This document shows positions 27,912-36,383 of a stretch of 40,910 nt of DNA, piece after piece (position 1 is the stretch's first letter; every line of letters begins with the position of its first letter). The notes under the pieces were generated by a model. The model was not told where the DNA came from, ran no database searches, and saw only the letters and a list, made by a program, of their open reading frames with translations. The position numbers were made by a program, and so were the translations under genes. Origin of the DNA: a virus. The DNA is taken from the IMG/VR virus record IMGVR_UViG_3300025921_000272, positions 1-40,910 of that record; one strand, written 5' to 3'.

Positions 27912-30247
27912 TGTGGTAACGAACTCCAAACAGGTTTAAGATAAGCGATTAATTTACTAATATTAAAAGTTCCCCCAATATTAGTTTGAACTCGAATCTT
28001 AGCTTTCTGTGCATTGAAGTTAGCTAAAAATACAGGTTCTACACCAGGGTTAGGACCAATTTTAAGTCCTTTACATCTAATCATTCTTGTATTATCGCGA
28101 TTAATAACCGCAGGGCTAATAACCGAAGCACCATCACTTTTAACAATCATTTTAATCTGACCAAAATGATTGATTGAATCCTCATTATCTCCTAATAATG
28201 CAGTATCAAAATAGGGAGTTGAAATTAATTCCTTTTGATTAGCATTACCATTAAATAGATATATGAGTTGGTCAACTAAGTTAAACATATAGAAATTAAC
28301 TTTAGTACCATCATCATATAATACTAATGCCGCTGGGCTATATTGAGTTGTATTGAAAACCCACTTAGACCACCTTACAGTTGTATATAATGGAGTAGTA
28401 TATAATCCTGTTGAAATATTAGCATTCTGATAATCACAAACCAGAATGATATTTGGAATTACACCATTATTAACATTAAATGGAAGTGAATTATTAGTAA
28501 TAACAGGTGGCGGAATAACAGTTGTTCCGGGTGCTGATAAACCTAATGCTTTAAGAAGTCCTGAAACTGAATCAGTTAAAGGATCTGGTATAAATACAGG
28601 TGGCGGTTGTGTAGTAATTGGTTGATTTACAAATCCGCCTGCAACAGTGTTAGTTTGAACATTAACTACCTTACTTGTATTCGGTTCAAAGGTATTTAAT
28701 TGAGTTGAGATAGATGCAAGTGTACTAAAATCTAATCCATCACTATCTTCAGGCGTATTAGCACTTAAAGGAACCATTACACCTGGTTCAAATTGAAGCG
28801 AGATATAAATCTTCTTCCTAACACTATCATTAACAAAATGCATCAAGTTATTGAATGGCGCGGTCGGATTATATGTTTTCTGAATCCTTGCCCATAAGTC
28901 AGCAATTTTCCAACTGACTTCGGGTTTCTGGAAATTTCCATTAAAGAAATATAATCCAGTTTTATCCGCTACGAAGAATGCATCAATGTTAACTCCACCA
29001 GTATCTAAAATAGTAGTGATACCGTGCGGAAAACAACCAATACCTTCATCAATAGTAGTAGGAATCCAGCTAGAAGGATCACTACCATTATCGGAAAGGC
29101 CATAGAACTTATTAATCTTTCCGACATAACATACATCCCTATATTCCTGTAATGCAGTTACACCAATTGGTTGGCTATTTCCAAAAGCATCAATAATCGA
29201 AATACTATGTGAAGGATCAATTTGATTAATCCCACCTACAGTATCAATAGATTCGGGATCGCCTGGTAATGAGAATTTTAATGTAGATGGATCACCAGCC
29301 GCTGCTGCGGTTAATGAAGGTGGAAAAGTTCCTGCTGTTACAATACTAGAATCTAAAACAGCTCCACCTACAACCAATCTATTATGATAAGCACCTAAAA
29401 ATACACCAGCATCAATCTTCTGTGCTAAACCTTGAAGATAAGATGCATCCTCAACTAATTGGGCATCTGAGAATGTAATATTAATTGTAGTGGTTGTATT
29501 ATCGTTAATAGTTCCAAAAGTATTATCAATGAAATAAAATGTAACTTGTCTTACGTCAGTGATAAGAGAAGACGTAACTTTACTTGCGATAAGAATTCTT
29601 TTAATGGTTCCAACAGGTCCAATTGGAATATTATTTAAAGTTACGAATCTATCTTGTGGAACTAATAATGGTGCGCCAATAACTTGAAATGGAGTAATGA
29701 ATCCTGATTTAGTTAAATATGAAACTCCAAACCAATGATTACCGCCATCAATATCGCCAGTTAAAACTACGTTAGTAACATTGAAAGTTCCTAATGCTGG
29801 TGTTTGACCTGCTGCGGGCCATAACAAAGTCCCATCATAAACTTGAACTAATTGACCAGAAATTCCAGTAATACCATTTGAAGGGCTAATATATGCGCGA
29901 CCGAAAAAATTTGCAAATCCAAAATCGGTCATTCCGGGAACTGTTAAGATTAATACAGGTCCACCTACAATTGGGGAAATTTGCATAGAATACAAATTCC
30001 CACCAATGGGGTCAAGTATTAAGAAATAAGTCTTATGAGTAATATTATTACTATAAACAACAGTTCGACCAGGAGTAAATCCTAATCTGTTAAAAGCTTT
30101 TGCAAATGGCGCTCTGGTAAATACTGATGTTTGACTAAAATCAATATTATTGCAATCAGAGAAATGATCTGATGGAACAGAATCATTATCTCCACGCGCC
30201 CATAATCCGTTAAATTGTGTGATTGGAATTGGTGTATGATTTCGCAT
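27908..30247 (-). CDS. Tail hub/nozzle protein, beta-propeller-like (779 aa)
   Basis: The start IPITQFNGLWARGDNDSVPSDHFSDCNNIDF resembles conserved podovirus tail-hub proteins, and the long body is strand-rich with many Gly, Asn and Thr, as in P22 gp10-type tail stabilisers. The open frame could start at GTG 30277, but that GTG is the GGGGGTGG inside a hairpin. ATG 30247 lies after it. The hairpin lies 8 bases upstream of the ATG, with no good ribosome-binding site between. Confidence 0.65.
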   Translation of the reverse strand: MRNHTPIPITQFNGLWARGDNDSVPSDHFSDCNNIDFSQTSVFTRAPFAKAFNRLGFTPGRTVVYSNNITHKTYFLILDPIGGNLYSMQISPIVGGPVLILTVPGMTDFGFANFFGRAYISPSNGITGISGQLVQVYDGTLLWPAAGQTPALGTFNVTNVVLTGDIDGGNHWFGVSYLTKSGFITPFQVIGAPLLVPQDRFVTLNNIPIGPVGTIKRILIASKVTSSLITDVRQVTFYFIDNTFGTINDNTTTTINITFSDAQLVEDASYLQGLAQKIDAGVFLGAYHNRLVVGGAVLDSSIVTAGTFPPSLTAAAAGDPSTLKFSLPGDPESIDTVGGINQIDPSHSISIIDAFGNSQPIGVTALQEYRDVCYVGKINKFYGLSDNGSDPSSWIPTTIDEGIGCFPHGITTILDTGGVNIDAFFVADKTGLYFFNGNFQKPEVSWKIADLWARIQKTYNPTAPFNNLMHFVNDSVRKKIYISLQFEPGVMVPLSANTPEDSDGLDFSTLASISTQLNTFEPNTSKVVNVQTNTVAGGFVNQPITTQPPPVFIPDPLTDSVSGLLKALGLSAPGTTVIPPPVITNNSLPFNVNNGVIPNIILVCDYQNANISTGLYTTPLYTTVRWSKWVFNTTQYSPAALVLYDDGTKVNFYMFNLVDQLIYLFNGNANQKELISTPYFDTALLGDNEDSINHFGQIKMIVKSDGASVISPAVINRDNTRMIRCKGLKIGPNPGVEPVFLANFNAQKAKIRVQTNIGGTFNISKLIAYLKPVWSSLPQ

Positions 30248-30254
30248 TTTAATT

Positions 30255-30281
30255 GGGGATGGGATTTTATTTCCCACCCCC
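30255..30281 (-). promoter_or_regulatory. GC-rich hairpin in front of the tail-hub start
   Basis: On the minus strand a 10-bp stem (30281-30272 with 30264-30255) closes with all pairs if one G-U is allowed; on the plus strand the same position is an A-C mismatch, so the structure is meant for the leftward RNA. The loop is AATAAAA. It lies between the stop at 30290 and the ATG at 30247, with no T-tract, and could control ribosome access. Confidence 0.5.
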
Positions 30282-30289
30282 TTAAAAAA

Positions 30290-30514
30290 TTAAGCGGTCG
30301 TATTCAGATGCCAATTAGGATTAGCTTTGGTGCCCTTATTAGTATATGTATTACCAGTAGCTACATCAATATACGATGAACCAGGCCCACAAAGATTAAC
30401 ACCAGTCACACCATTAGTAGGCGCACCACTATCAGCAAATTCCCAAACATCATTTCGAGCTAACTGAGTTAGCATTGACCAAATGTTTTTAACGTATCGC
30501 GCCGGATATGCCAT
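30290..30514 (-). CDS. Small structural-type protein (74 aa)
   Basis: A helix start (PARYVKNIWSMLTQLARNDVWEF) is followed by a Gly/Asn-rich part with CGPGSSYIDVATGNTYTNKGT and PNWHLN, typical of virion or fibre-linked small proteins. A strong ribosome-binding site (AAGGAG, 7 bases before ATG) suggests high expression. Specific role unknown. Confidence 0.5.
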   Translation of the reverse strand: MAYPARYVKNIWSMLTQLARNDVWEFADSGAPTNGVTGVNLCGPGSSYIDVATGNTYTNKGTKANPNWHLNTTA

Positions 30515-30531
30515 TCTAATTCTCCTTCGTG

Positions 30532-30565
30532 ATGGTAAACGGAATCGTGTCTATTAATTTACCAT
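30532..30565. other. 8-bp hairpin in the 30515-30572 gap
   Basis: ATGGTAAA (30532-30539) pairs with TTTACCAT (30558-30565) around an 18-base loop. It lies directly before the strong ribosome-binding site of the 74-aa gene, and CCATTAAA is repeated alongside. It may stabilise or process the late message. Confidence 0.35.
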
Positions 30566-30572
30566 TAAACCA

Positions 30573-31247
30573 TTAAATTGAGCCGCGTGTTTTATATCCT
30601 GCTCTAAATGGCCTCCTTCTTGATGCAATTGCTTGTTGACCTTTCATTGAAATATTAATTAATCTTTCCGCTGCTGTAGATGCGAATCCATTTAATTCGG
30701 CAGCTCTATCAGGATTTTCACCAATCATTGATGCTGCTAAACCAGCGGTTCGATATGCTAATGAGGTTTTAGCATTAATAATATTTACAATTGAACTGGG
30801 ATCAATTAAAGGATTAAATACATTTGCAAGATAATCAAGCTTTACATCAATATTAGTATTCGCGCCCAAAAATTTAATTACCTGACCTTGCCAAACATAA
30901 ACTCCAAGAACATTAGTAAGAACTGAAGTTTTAGGTAAAAAATCTCTTTTAACTACTTCAGTGAAATCATTTAATGTTCCTGTTGGCCTCTCATATACTC
31001 CCTGGATTTCAATTAAATCCTGTGGTAATGCTGGGCCAGTTGGACCACCAATATCAAATTGAGTAGTGGTAACTGGAATTACCGCTGAAGTATTATTAGT
31101 CGCTGGTAACTCGTTCTCTTCAAATAATTCGGCCATTTCTGCCCAAGCTGTTTGAAGAAAAGGAAGTAATACATCATCAGTAAAACTAGATGCAGCTACA
31201 TCATTAAGAAAAATTCTACTCTGCTGCATTACATCCTTAGCAATCAT
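30573..31247 (-). CDS. Head-tail adaptor/connector protein, gp4-like (224 aa)
   Basis: Early helices (MIAKDVMQQSRIFLND, DDVLLPFLQTAWAEMAELFEENELP) and a Pro-Gly middle with VIPVTTTQFDIGGPTGPALPQDLIEIQGVYERP match phage head-tail adaptor proteins of the P22 gp4 and DUF-type family. It should bind under the portal ring and join the tail hub. The C-terminus is basic (RRRPFRAGYKTRG). Confidence 0.65.
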   Translation of the reverse strand: MIAKDVMQQSRIFLNDVAASSFTDDVLLPFLQTAWAEMAELFEENELPATNNTSAVIPVTTTQFDIGGPTGPALPQDLIEIQGVYERPTGTLNDFTEVVKRDFLPKTSVLTNVLGVYVWQGQVIKFLGANTNIDVKLDYLANVFNPLIDPSSIVNIINAKTSLAYRTAGLAASMIGENPDRAAELNGFASTAAERLINISMKGQQAIASRRRPFRAGYKTRGSI

Positions 31248-31253
31248 TTTATA

Positions 31254-31982
31254 TTATCCTCGGGCCGCGAACTGAATATTTAATTCTTTAGCCCTATCCA
31301 AATTGATAATCGCGTGGCAATGCTGACAAACAGGATAATTGGTATTAACCATTTGCCCACATGCCTTACACGGTTCCAATTGAACCTGACTAAAGTCTTT
31401 CATCCAAGCCTTTTGTAAATGCAATTTCTCACAGGCAATCCTAGCATCATCACTAATTGATAATGGATTTCCCTGTGATTTAGCCCACATGATATCGGCT
31501 AATCTTACTAATTCAACAAAATACTTCTTCTGCTTTTCCCTGGCCTTTTTCAAAAGATCATCGAAATTTTCTTTTGTTTCAGGATTGAGATAGGTAATAG
31601 CGGTCTTCTTATTGTAAGCGCCGGGAATGTAAAACAATCCTGGCATCATATCGGCCATATTACAACCGAATAAACCATTACAATAATCAGTAATCACACT
31701 ATGAGCAATCTGTGGCGAGGAATGGGGAATTTCCAAATATGGTTGTCCTTCTTCCATTTCTTTCCACCATGAAGAAGGGGTAACAACCAATAATTCAAAA
31801 TCATCATCCTTAGCAGCTTCAATAATAAATCTGCCAGGAAAAACTGTCGGTTTAGTTTCGTCAATCCTTTTTGGATAAACGGAAACAATAGTGCATTTAT
31901 CCATCGGATTAGAAGGCATCCTAACCATCCGATGCGATGTACTACTTAAACCTGGAAAATTAGCACCAACAGTAACAGCCAT
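31254..31982 (-). CDS. Conserved virion-associated protein with C-terminal zinc ribbon (242 aa)
   Basis: Early strands (CTIVSVYPKRIDETKPTVFPGRFIIEAAKDDDFELLVV) lead to a helical middle and a zinc ribbon at C205/C208 and C219/C222. The GRFIIEAA, SSPQIAHSVITDYCNGLFGC and GNPLSISDDARIA elements look like a conserved structural protein of podoviruses I recall without a named role. It lies between two further conserved structural-operon genes. Confidence 0.6.
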   Translation of the reverse strand: MAVTVGANFPGLSSTSHRMVRMPSNPMDKCTIVSVYPKRIDETKPTVFPGRFIIEAAKDDDFELLVVTPSSWWKEMEEGQPYLEIPHSSPQIAHSVITDYCNGLFGCNMADMMPGLFYIPGAYNKKTAITYLNPETKENFDDLLKKAREKQKKYFVELVRLADIMWAKSQGNPLSISDDARIACEKLHLQKAWMKDFSQVQLEPCKACGQMVNTNYPVCQHCHAIINLDRAKELNIQFAARG

Positions 31983-32569
31983 TAATTCACCGTCTCCTTA
32001 TCATTGTAGGTAGATGGGACTACAATTCCCTCTTTATAATGTAGCGCATCTGTTGTATCGTTTTCATTACCGAACAATTGCTGTGTTAAATCTCTGATTT
32101 TTTGTTCCTGTACTTCTAATGCAATCTTAGGATCAGATTGTTCAATTAAAGGATCTTTATATTTAACCCCAATTGCTTTCGCGGCCTGAGCCATTACCTG
32201 ATTAATTACAAGTTCCGTGATTTCCCATTTAGGTGGTAATCCTTTTAAGTTATTATCCATGTAAGGGAATACAGGTTCATAACTTAATTTACTAACTAAT
32301 TCTCTATTCTGCATTTCGGGAACTGGAACTAATCTTTCCAGAACCCACATATTAGGAAGCCATTGTCTATACTTAGGAACGTATTGAAATTCTTCCTCTT
32401 GTGATTCACCTAAATAATTTCCACTTTCATCGAACTTCGCGTATTTACCCAATCGATATTCAAATTGATCTTCACTCCAAACAATTCTCCAATTGGGTTG
32501 GCCGTTCTCAAATAGGCCATATTTTTCTTTTAATCTTTGATTGAGAACATCAATTGGTTCGTTAATCAT
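31982..32569 (-). CDS. Conserved phage structural-operon protein (195 aa)
   Basis: The pattern LNQRLKEKYGLFENGQPNWRIVWSEDQFEYRLG, then VPKYRQWLPNMWVLERLVPVPE and ELVSKLSYEPVF is familiar from conserved proteins that sit after the coat gene in podoviruses, with no assigned activity. The stop overlaps the next gene's start by one base, and its own start overlaps the previous stop. The C-terminus is a charged helix. Confidence 0.6.
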   Translation of the reverse strand: MINEPIDVLNQRLKEKYGLFENGQPNWRIVWSEDQFEYRLGKYAKFDESGNYLGESQEEEFQYVPKYRQWLPNMWVLERLVPVPEMQNRELVSKLSYEPVFPYMDNNLKGLPPKWEITELVINQVMAQAAKAIGVKYKDPLIEQSDPKIALEVQEQKIRDLTQQLFGNENDTTDALHYKEGIVVPSTYNDKETVN

Positions 32570-32904
32570 TACTTACTCTCTGGGACAAACAATGGAACTG
32601 CTGCTGGCCCCGTTTTAGTATCAGGTTCAACAGCAACATCTTTTGGTTTTGAATCAGGTGGAACTGGAACTAATGATAATGGAACTTTCTTATCATCTAA
32701 TTCAGTAACTTCTGGTTCACTTGGTTCTGGCAATTCTCCATTCTTATACATGGAATATAAGCCAGTTAACTTATTTTGTGTTTCATGATACTCGCCAAAT
32801 TTATCAGTATCCTTCAATTCCTCCAATTTCTTCGCGTAATGATCATGGAGAGTTTTGAAACTAAACCCATGTTCTTTAAAATCTTCGAGAATTTCTAATC
32901 TCAT
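32569..32904 (-). CDS. Hypothetical late protein (111 aa)
   Basis: N-terminal helix (MRLEILEDFKEHGFSFKTLHDHYAKKLEEL) followed by a Pro/Glu-rich tail (PEPSEPEVTELDD, PVPPDSKPKD). No family recognised. The ATG at 32904 lies directly after the T-tract of a terminator, with no ribosome-binding site between, so it should be translated poorly or from a leaderless or processed end. Confidence 0.5.
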   Translation of the reverse strand: MRLEILEDFKEHGFSFKTLHDHYAKKLEELKDTDKFGEYHETQNKLTGLYSMYKNGELPEPSEPEVTELDDKKVPLSLVPVPPDSKPKDVAVEPDTKTGPAAVPLFVPESK

Positions 32905-32940
32905 TAAAAATGATGGGTGGAGTTATTAGCCCCACCCATC
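32905..32940 (-). terminator. Leftward intrinsic terminator after coat/decoration genes
   Basis: On the minus strand a 9-bp stem (GATGGGTGG/CCACCCATC, from 32940-32932 and 32920-32912) with an 11-base loop is followed by ATTTTTA. The stem is G-C rich. It lies 10 bases beyond the 123-aa gene's stop. Terminators after the coat gene are common in phages; they allow high capsid expression with partial read-through. Confidence 0.85.
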
Positions 32941-32949
32941 TCCAATTAA

Positions 32950-33321
32950 TTAAGGAAGAACACTATACTTCTGAGTGAGAGGATTAAAAACAAAAGCCAA
33001 ACACTGAGAAGCAACCGATGCAACCAAAGTATTAATATTACCAGTTGCATCTACACCTGCTACACCAGCGAACTGGATAACAAGCATATGAACGCGATCA
33101 GTATAAGGCGGCGTAATGGTTTTAACAACCGTATTACCAGTTAGGACAGTAAAAAATCCCAATGGTGCAATCACGTTTGCCGATGCAAGCGTAATAGGTT
33201 TCTGACTTAACTGGCCCTGAATAGTAGAATAATTCTGCCAATTCGATTCGATATCCGACATAAACTTCATTCCAGCGAATCGAAATAGAAGGTTAATCCA
33301 GCTTTTCATTCTGATTGCCAT
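32950..33321 (-). CDS. Small virion decoration- or fibre-type protein (123 aa)
   Basis: A short basic, aromatic start (KSWINLLFRFAG) leads to a beta-rich domain (TVVKTITPPYTDRVHMLVIQFAGVAGVDATGNINTLVAS) ending LAFVFNPLTQKYSVLP. ITPP...L.I.F.G...TGNI...Y is the style of a small beta sandwich in head-region genes. It has a very strong ribosome-binding site (AAAGGAG, 9 bases before the ATG), fitting abundant virion protein. It lies just after the coat gene. Confidence 0.6.
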   Translation of the reverse strand: MAIRMKSWINLLFRFAGMKFMSDIESNWQNYSTIQGQLSQKPITLASANVIAPLGFFTVLTGNTVVKTITPPYTDRVHMLVIQFAGVAGVDATGNINTLVASVASQCLAFVFNPLTQKYSVLP

Positions 33322-33348
33322 TATATTATACTCCTTTCTATTAATTAG

Positions 33349-34659
33349 TTAATAACCAGCAGGAACAAGAAGGGTATCAATATAAGCAGTGGCAGCAGGA
33401 TTATTCACAAAAGTCTGCATACCAACAACCATATAAAAGATATCCGCCGTGGCAACACCACCAGATGCACCACGAATTTCGAAAATCTTCCTACCATCAG
33501 TAGTATAAAAACCAATAGGAAGAATTTCGCCGCGACCCCAAACATCATCTACCACGAAATCGATTCGCGTCTTATCCCAGTTAAAAGACTTTTTAACAGG
33601 AGCACCAGCCATTTGCATCCCGTCAAAATACATATTAAGAGACTGCTCTTTTGGGTCCTTATAAATTACAGAAACCAATTGACCAATTTCTTCATATGCA
33701 GCCGCCTGACAAGGATGGCACCACGCATTAGGATTGAAATTATTATCAATACCAACGCGATTGCCAATCTTATTCAGTGCAAGTCGTGGCAATGGTAAAG
33801 TTAAAGCAGCCGATGCAGCATTAACACGATTGCTACGAATTTCAGGAGTAGTGGCGCGATTAAATCCAAGCCACGTTCCCACTGATGCATTGCTATGATG
33901 ATATGGGACACCGAATAAAGCAGGTAATGCAGAAGGCGCTGAAATACCATTAGTAACAATAACATCCGTTCCAACAACACCAGCAATCTGCGGAGTTAAA
34001 GTTACAATCTTATTCTCAACGTCCCATCCAGTAATCTGTGCAGAACCACGATTAGTAGCTAACGTGGTATCAAAAATCTGCACAACCTGTCCAAATCGCA
34101 TTAAACGCACACCGAATCCATCGGTAGTGCAAGTAATAACATTTGAACCACCAGCAGGCGTATCACTAGTAACAGTTCCAATAACACCATTACCAGCTTG
34201 CATTAACTGGGAATCCAACTGCCGACGCATTTCATCTAATGCAGTAGCAGTTAAACGTCGAACCGAACTAATAATAGCCTTGCGGTTATCATCAGTAGCC
34301 CACTGAGATAACTTGGTATATTCAATATTCTCACTAACGAATACTGAACTTAATACTGCCTTATCAAAAGTCGGCCCACCACCACGTCCTAAATCTCCAC
34401 CATCAGCAGAAAAATACTGGAAATTTCCACCAGGACGTAATTCTAATGGCACTCGCATTTGCCGATTAGAAATCTTTTCAACATCGCGCTTTTTGATATT
34501 TGAATAAAATCGATCATCGCGTTCAAATACCGTTCGCACTTTGGGAAGAACTTTTTCAAGTTCTAATGCAGCAACCTGGGATTCCGTAACAGCTTCATAA
34601 CATCCATGTGGCGTATTAGCCAGGATGTTCATGACAGCCAAAACATGCTTCATGTACAT
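33349..34659 (-). CDS. Major capsid (coat) protein (436 aa)
   Basis: Size, position after the scaffold and the pattern RTVFERDDRFYSNIKKRDVEKISNRQMRVPLELRPGGNFQYFSADGGDLGRGGGP, then helical and strand-rich domain with NNFNPNAWCHPCQAAAY, fit an HK97-type coat protein of podoviruses. Two cysteines (CHPC) could form a link. A ribosome-binding site (GGAGA) is 9 bases upstream. Start could also be the third-codon Met. Confidence 0.8.
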   Translation of the reverse strand: MYMKHVLAVMNILANTPHGCYEAVTESQVAALELEKVLPKVRTVFERDDRFYSNIKKRDVEKISNRQMRVPLELRPGGNFQYFSADGGDLGRGGGPTFDKAVLSSVFVSENIEYTKLSQWATDDNRKAIISSVRRLTATALDEMRRQLDSQLMQAGNGVIGTVTSDTPAGGSNVITCTTDGFGVRLMRFGQVVQIFDTTLATNRGSAQITGWDVENKIVTLTPQIAGVVGTDVIVTNGISAPSALPALFGVPYHHSNASVGTWLGFNRATTPEIRSNRVNAASAALTLPLPRLALNKIGNRVGIDNNFNPNAWCHPCQAAAYEEIGQLVSVIYKDPKEQSLNMYFDGMQMAGAPVKKSFNWDKTRIDFVVDDVWGRGEILPIGFYTTDGRKIFEIRGASGGVATADIFYMVVGMQTFVNNPAATAYIDTLLVPAGY

Positions 34660-34687
34660 AATTCAAATCTCCATTAAACAGATAAAT

Positions 34688-35095
34688 TTAAGACCACGAC
34701 AATCTCACGCCATTTACAGCACCAGCAGCCGCTAATACTAATGAAACAAATGACGTATCCAACGAAATCGTAGTGGGATCTGTTTTATGGAGAGGAATCC
34801 CTGTATCTCCGGCAATACCTTTTAGCGTAATAAGCGTAACATTTCCAGCAGGCGGAACAACAGTTAATGCTGTAGGAACTGTTCCACCACCAGGCGCATT
34901 AATAACATTAGAACCGAGTGCTAAGTTTTGAATCTGAGTTTGCGCAGGACTATTTGTATTAGTAGCTGCATTTTGAGTTAAGGATGCATTTACATCTCCT
35001 GTATAGGTAATAGACTGCGCCCTAACAGAAGATGTTACAAACTTCGCAAACCCAAATACAAACCTATTAAACAAATATCTTGCAATTAGGTTCAT
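34688..35095 (-). CDS. Small head-region protein, probable decoration/fibre-like (135 aa)
   Basis: A basic aromatic start (NLIARYLFNRFVFGFAKFV) is followed by strand- and Gly/Thr-rich sequence (GGGTVPTALTVVPPAGNVTLITLKGIAGDTGIPLHKTDPTTISLD) with the end VNGVRLSWS. The LITLKGIAGDTGIPLHKTDPTTISLD element is recalled from conserved podovirus head-region proteins. It lies between scaffold and coat genes. It resembles the 123-aa protein in plan (aromatic anchor plus beta domain). Confidence 0.55.
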   Translation of the reverse strand: MNLIARYLFNRFVFGFAKFVTSSVRAQSITYTGDVNASLTQNAATNTNSPAQTQIQNLALGSNVINAPGGGTVPTALTVVPPAGNVTLITLKGIAGDTGIPLHKTDPTTISLDTSFVSLVLAAAGAVNGVRLSWS

Positions 35096-35096
35096 A

Positions 35097-36383
35097 TTAA
35101 TCCTGCATGAAGAAATCGGCTGTTTTCATACCACGACCATCTTTATTCTTTCCCCTATCACTATTTTCTCTAGCAGGCGCCATCCTACTAACTTTTGGCT
35201 TTTCTTCCTTTTCTTCTACTTCTTCTTTCTTAAATGATCTAGCAGCATTACCCCTTAGTGCCTCTGCGCGCACTTTACGTAAAATTCCAGGCAGAACAGT
35301 TTGGGCTTTTGCTAATAGAGCATTACGAATCTTATCTTTACTTCCCTTTGAGAAATTGTCATTCATTGACTTTTCCCAAAGTTTCTCGATAAGAGTATTG
35401 AACGATCTATCTTTCTTAATTTCCTCATCAACACTACTGATAATATCCTGAACAGCCTTACCACGAACATAAGGTGTCATGATATTATTAGGATCAATAT
35501 GTCTATCAATAGTGGATTTAATTACATTCTCAGTTCTCTCACTAACATCACTTACCGCGACATCGAATTGCTGTTTAATGAAAGATTGTTCGCGATTCTG
35601 TAATTCTTCTTCCTTTGGATTCTTGGTATCATCAATCTTATGCTTCTGAACATAAGCACTGATTTGACCAGTTCCAAAAGCGAATTCATGAAGAATCTGC
35701 GCGGCTAATTGTAAGTTCTCATTATTCCGCGCCTTACCTTCACTAAACATCGTGATAATAGAACCCTTCATCACCTGCGCGGTAATAATTGCAGATGCGT
35801 TCTTATCAGATTTAATTAATGTCGGTAAAAAAGTTTCAACAACCTTTTCATAAGCATTCGGGTCAGATTGCTTTAATGAATTGAGAACTGGTGAAATATT
35901 TCCCGATAGTAAAGCAGATTCAAAATGCTGATAATTTTCAGCAGCTTCTTTACTATCTTTAGCTTCCTGCATCGTTGGGAACAGCTCACTATATTGCTGT
36001 TCCTTATAAATCGTCTTTTCAATCGAAGGAAATTCTTTAAAGAAATTCGGATACTTCTTTAAAATCTGCTGACGAGGAATATGCTTGAATGTTAATTCAT
36101 CTTCCTCATCTTCATTTAATTTAATTTCCTTTTCTTCTTTCTTATCTTCCTTACCTTCTTTATCATCTTCTTCAATTTCTTCTTTTTTATCTTTGCCTTC
36201 TTTTTCTTCTTTTTCATCCAACTCTGAATCATCAGTTTTACCAGGTTCATCGGATTCATCATCAGAGTTAAGAATGTCTAAGATTCCATCAGGCGTTAAT
36301 GTACTATCCTCTAATATACCTTCATCATCAGGGGAATAATAATTAACAGGAATCTTCATAAAAATATTACTGCCGCGGCCCAT
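35097..36383 (-). CDS. Scaffold protein (428 aa)
   Basis: The first 110 residues are very acidic and Lys/Glu-repetitive (about 27-100). The middle is helical and charged, the usual scaffold make-up, and the end is basic (RMAPARENSDRGKNKDGRG), which in scaffolds binds the coat. It lies between portal and coat genes, the standard scaffold place. ATG 36383 follows AGGAAG and overlaps the portal's end by 17 bases. Confidence 0.75.
   Translation of the reverse strand: MGRGSNIFMKIPVNYYSPDDEGILEDSTLTPDGILDILNSDDESDEPGKTDDSELDEKEEKEGKDKKEEIEEDDKEGKEDKKEEKEIKLNEDEEDELTFKHIPRQQILKKYPNFFKEFPSIEKTIYKEQQYSELFPTMQEAKDSKEAAENYQHFESALLSGNISPVLNSLKQSDPNAYEKVVETFLPTLIKSDKNASAIITAQVMKGSIITMFSEGKARNNENLQLAAQILHEFAFGTGQISAYVQKHKIDDTKNPKEEELQNREQSFIKQQFDVAVSDVSERTENVIKSTIDRHIDPNNIMTPYVRGKAVQDIISSVDEEIKKDRSFNTLIEKLWEKSMNDNFSKGSKDKIRNALLAKAQTVLPGILRKVRAEALRGNAARSFKKEEVEEKEEKPKVSRMAPARENSDRGKNKDGRGMKTADFFMQD

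Noticed and set aside
36085-36339. Ser-rich plus-strand open frame
   Set aside because: It is the mirror of the acidic N-terminus of the scaffold gene and lies inside it.
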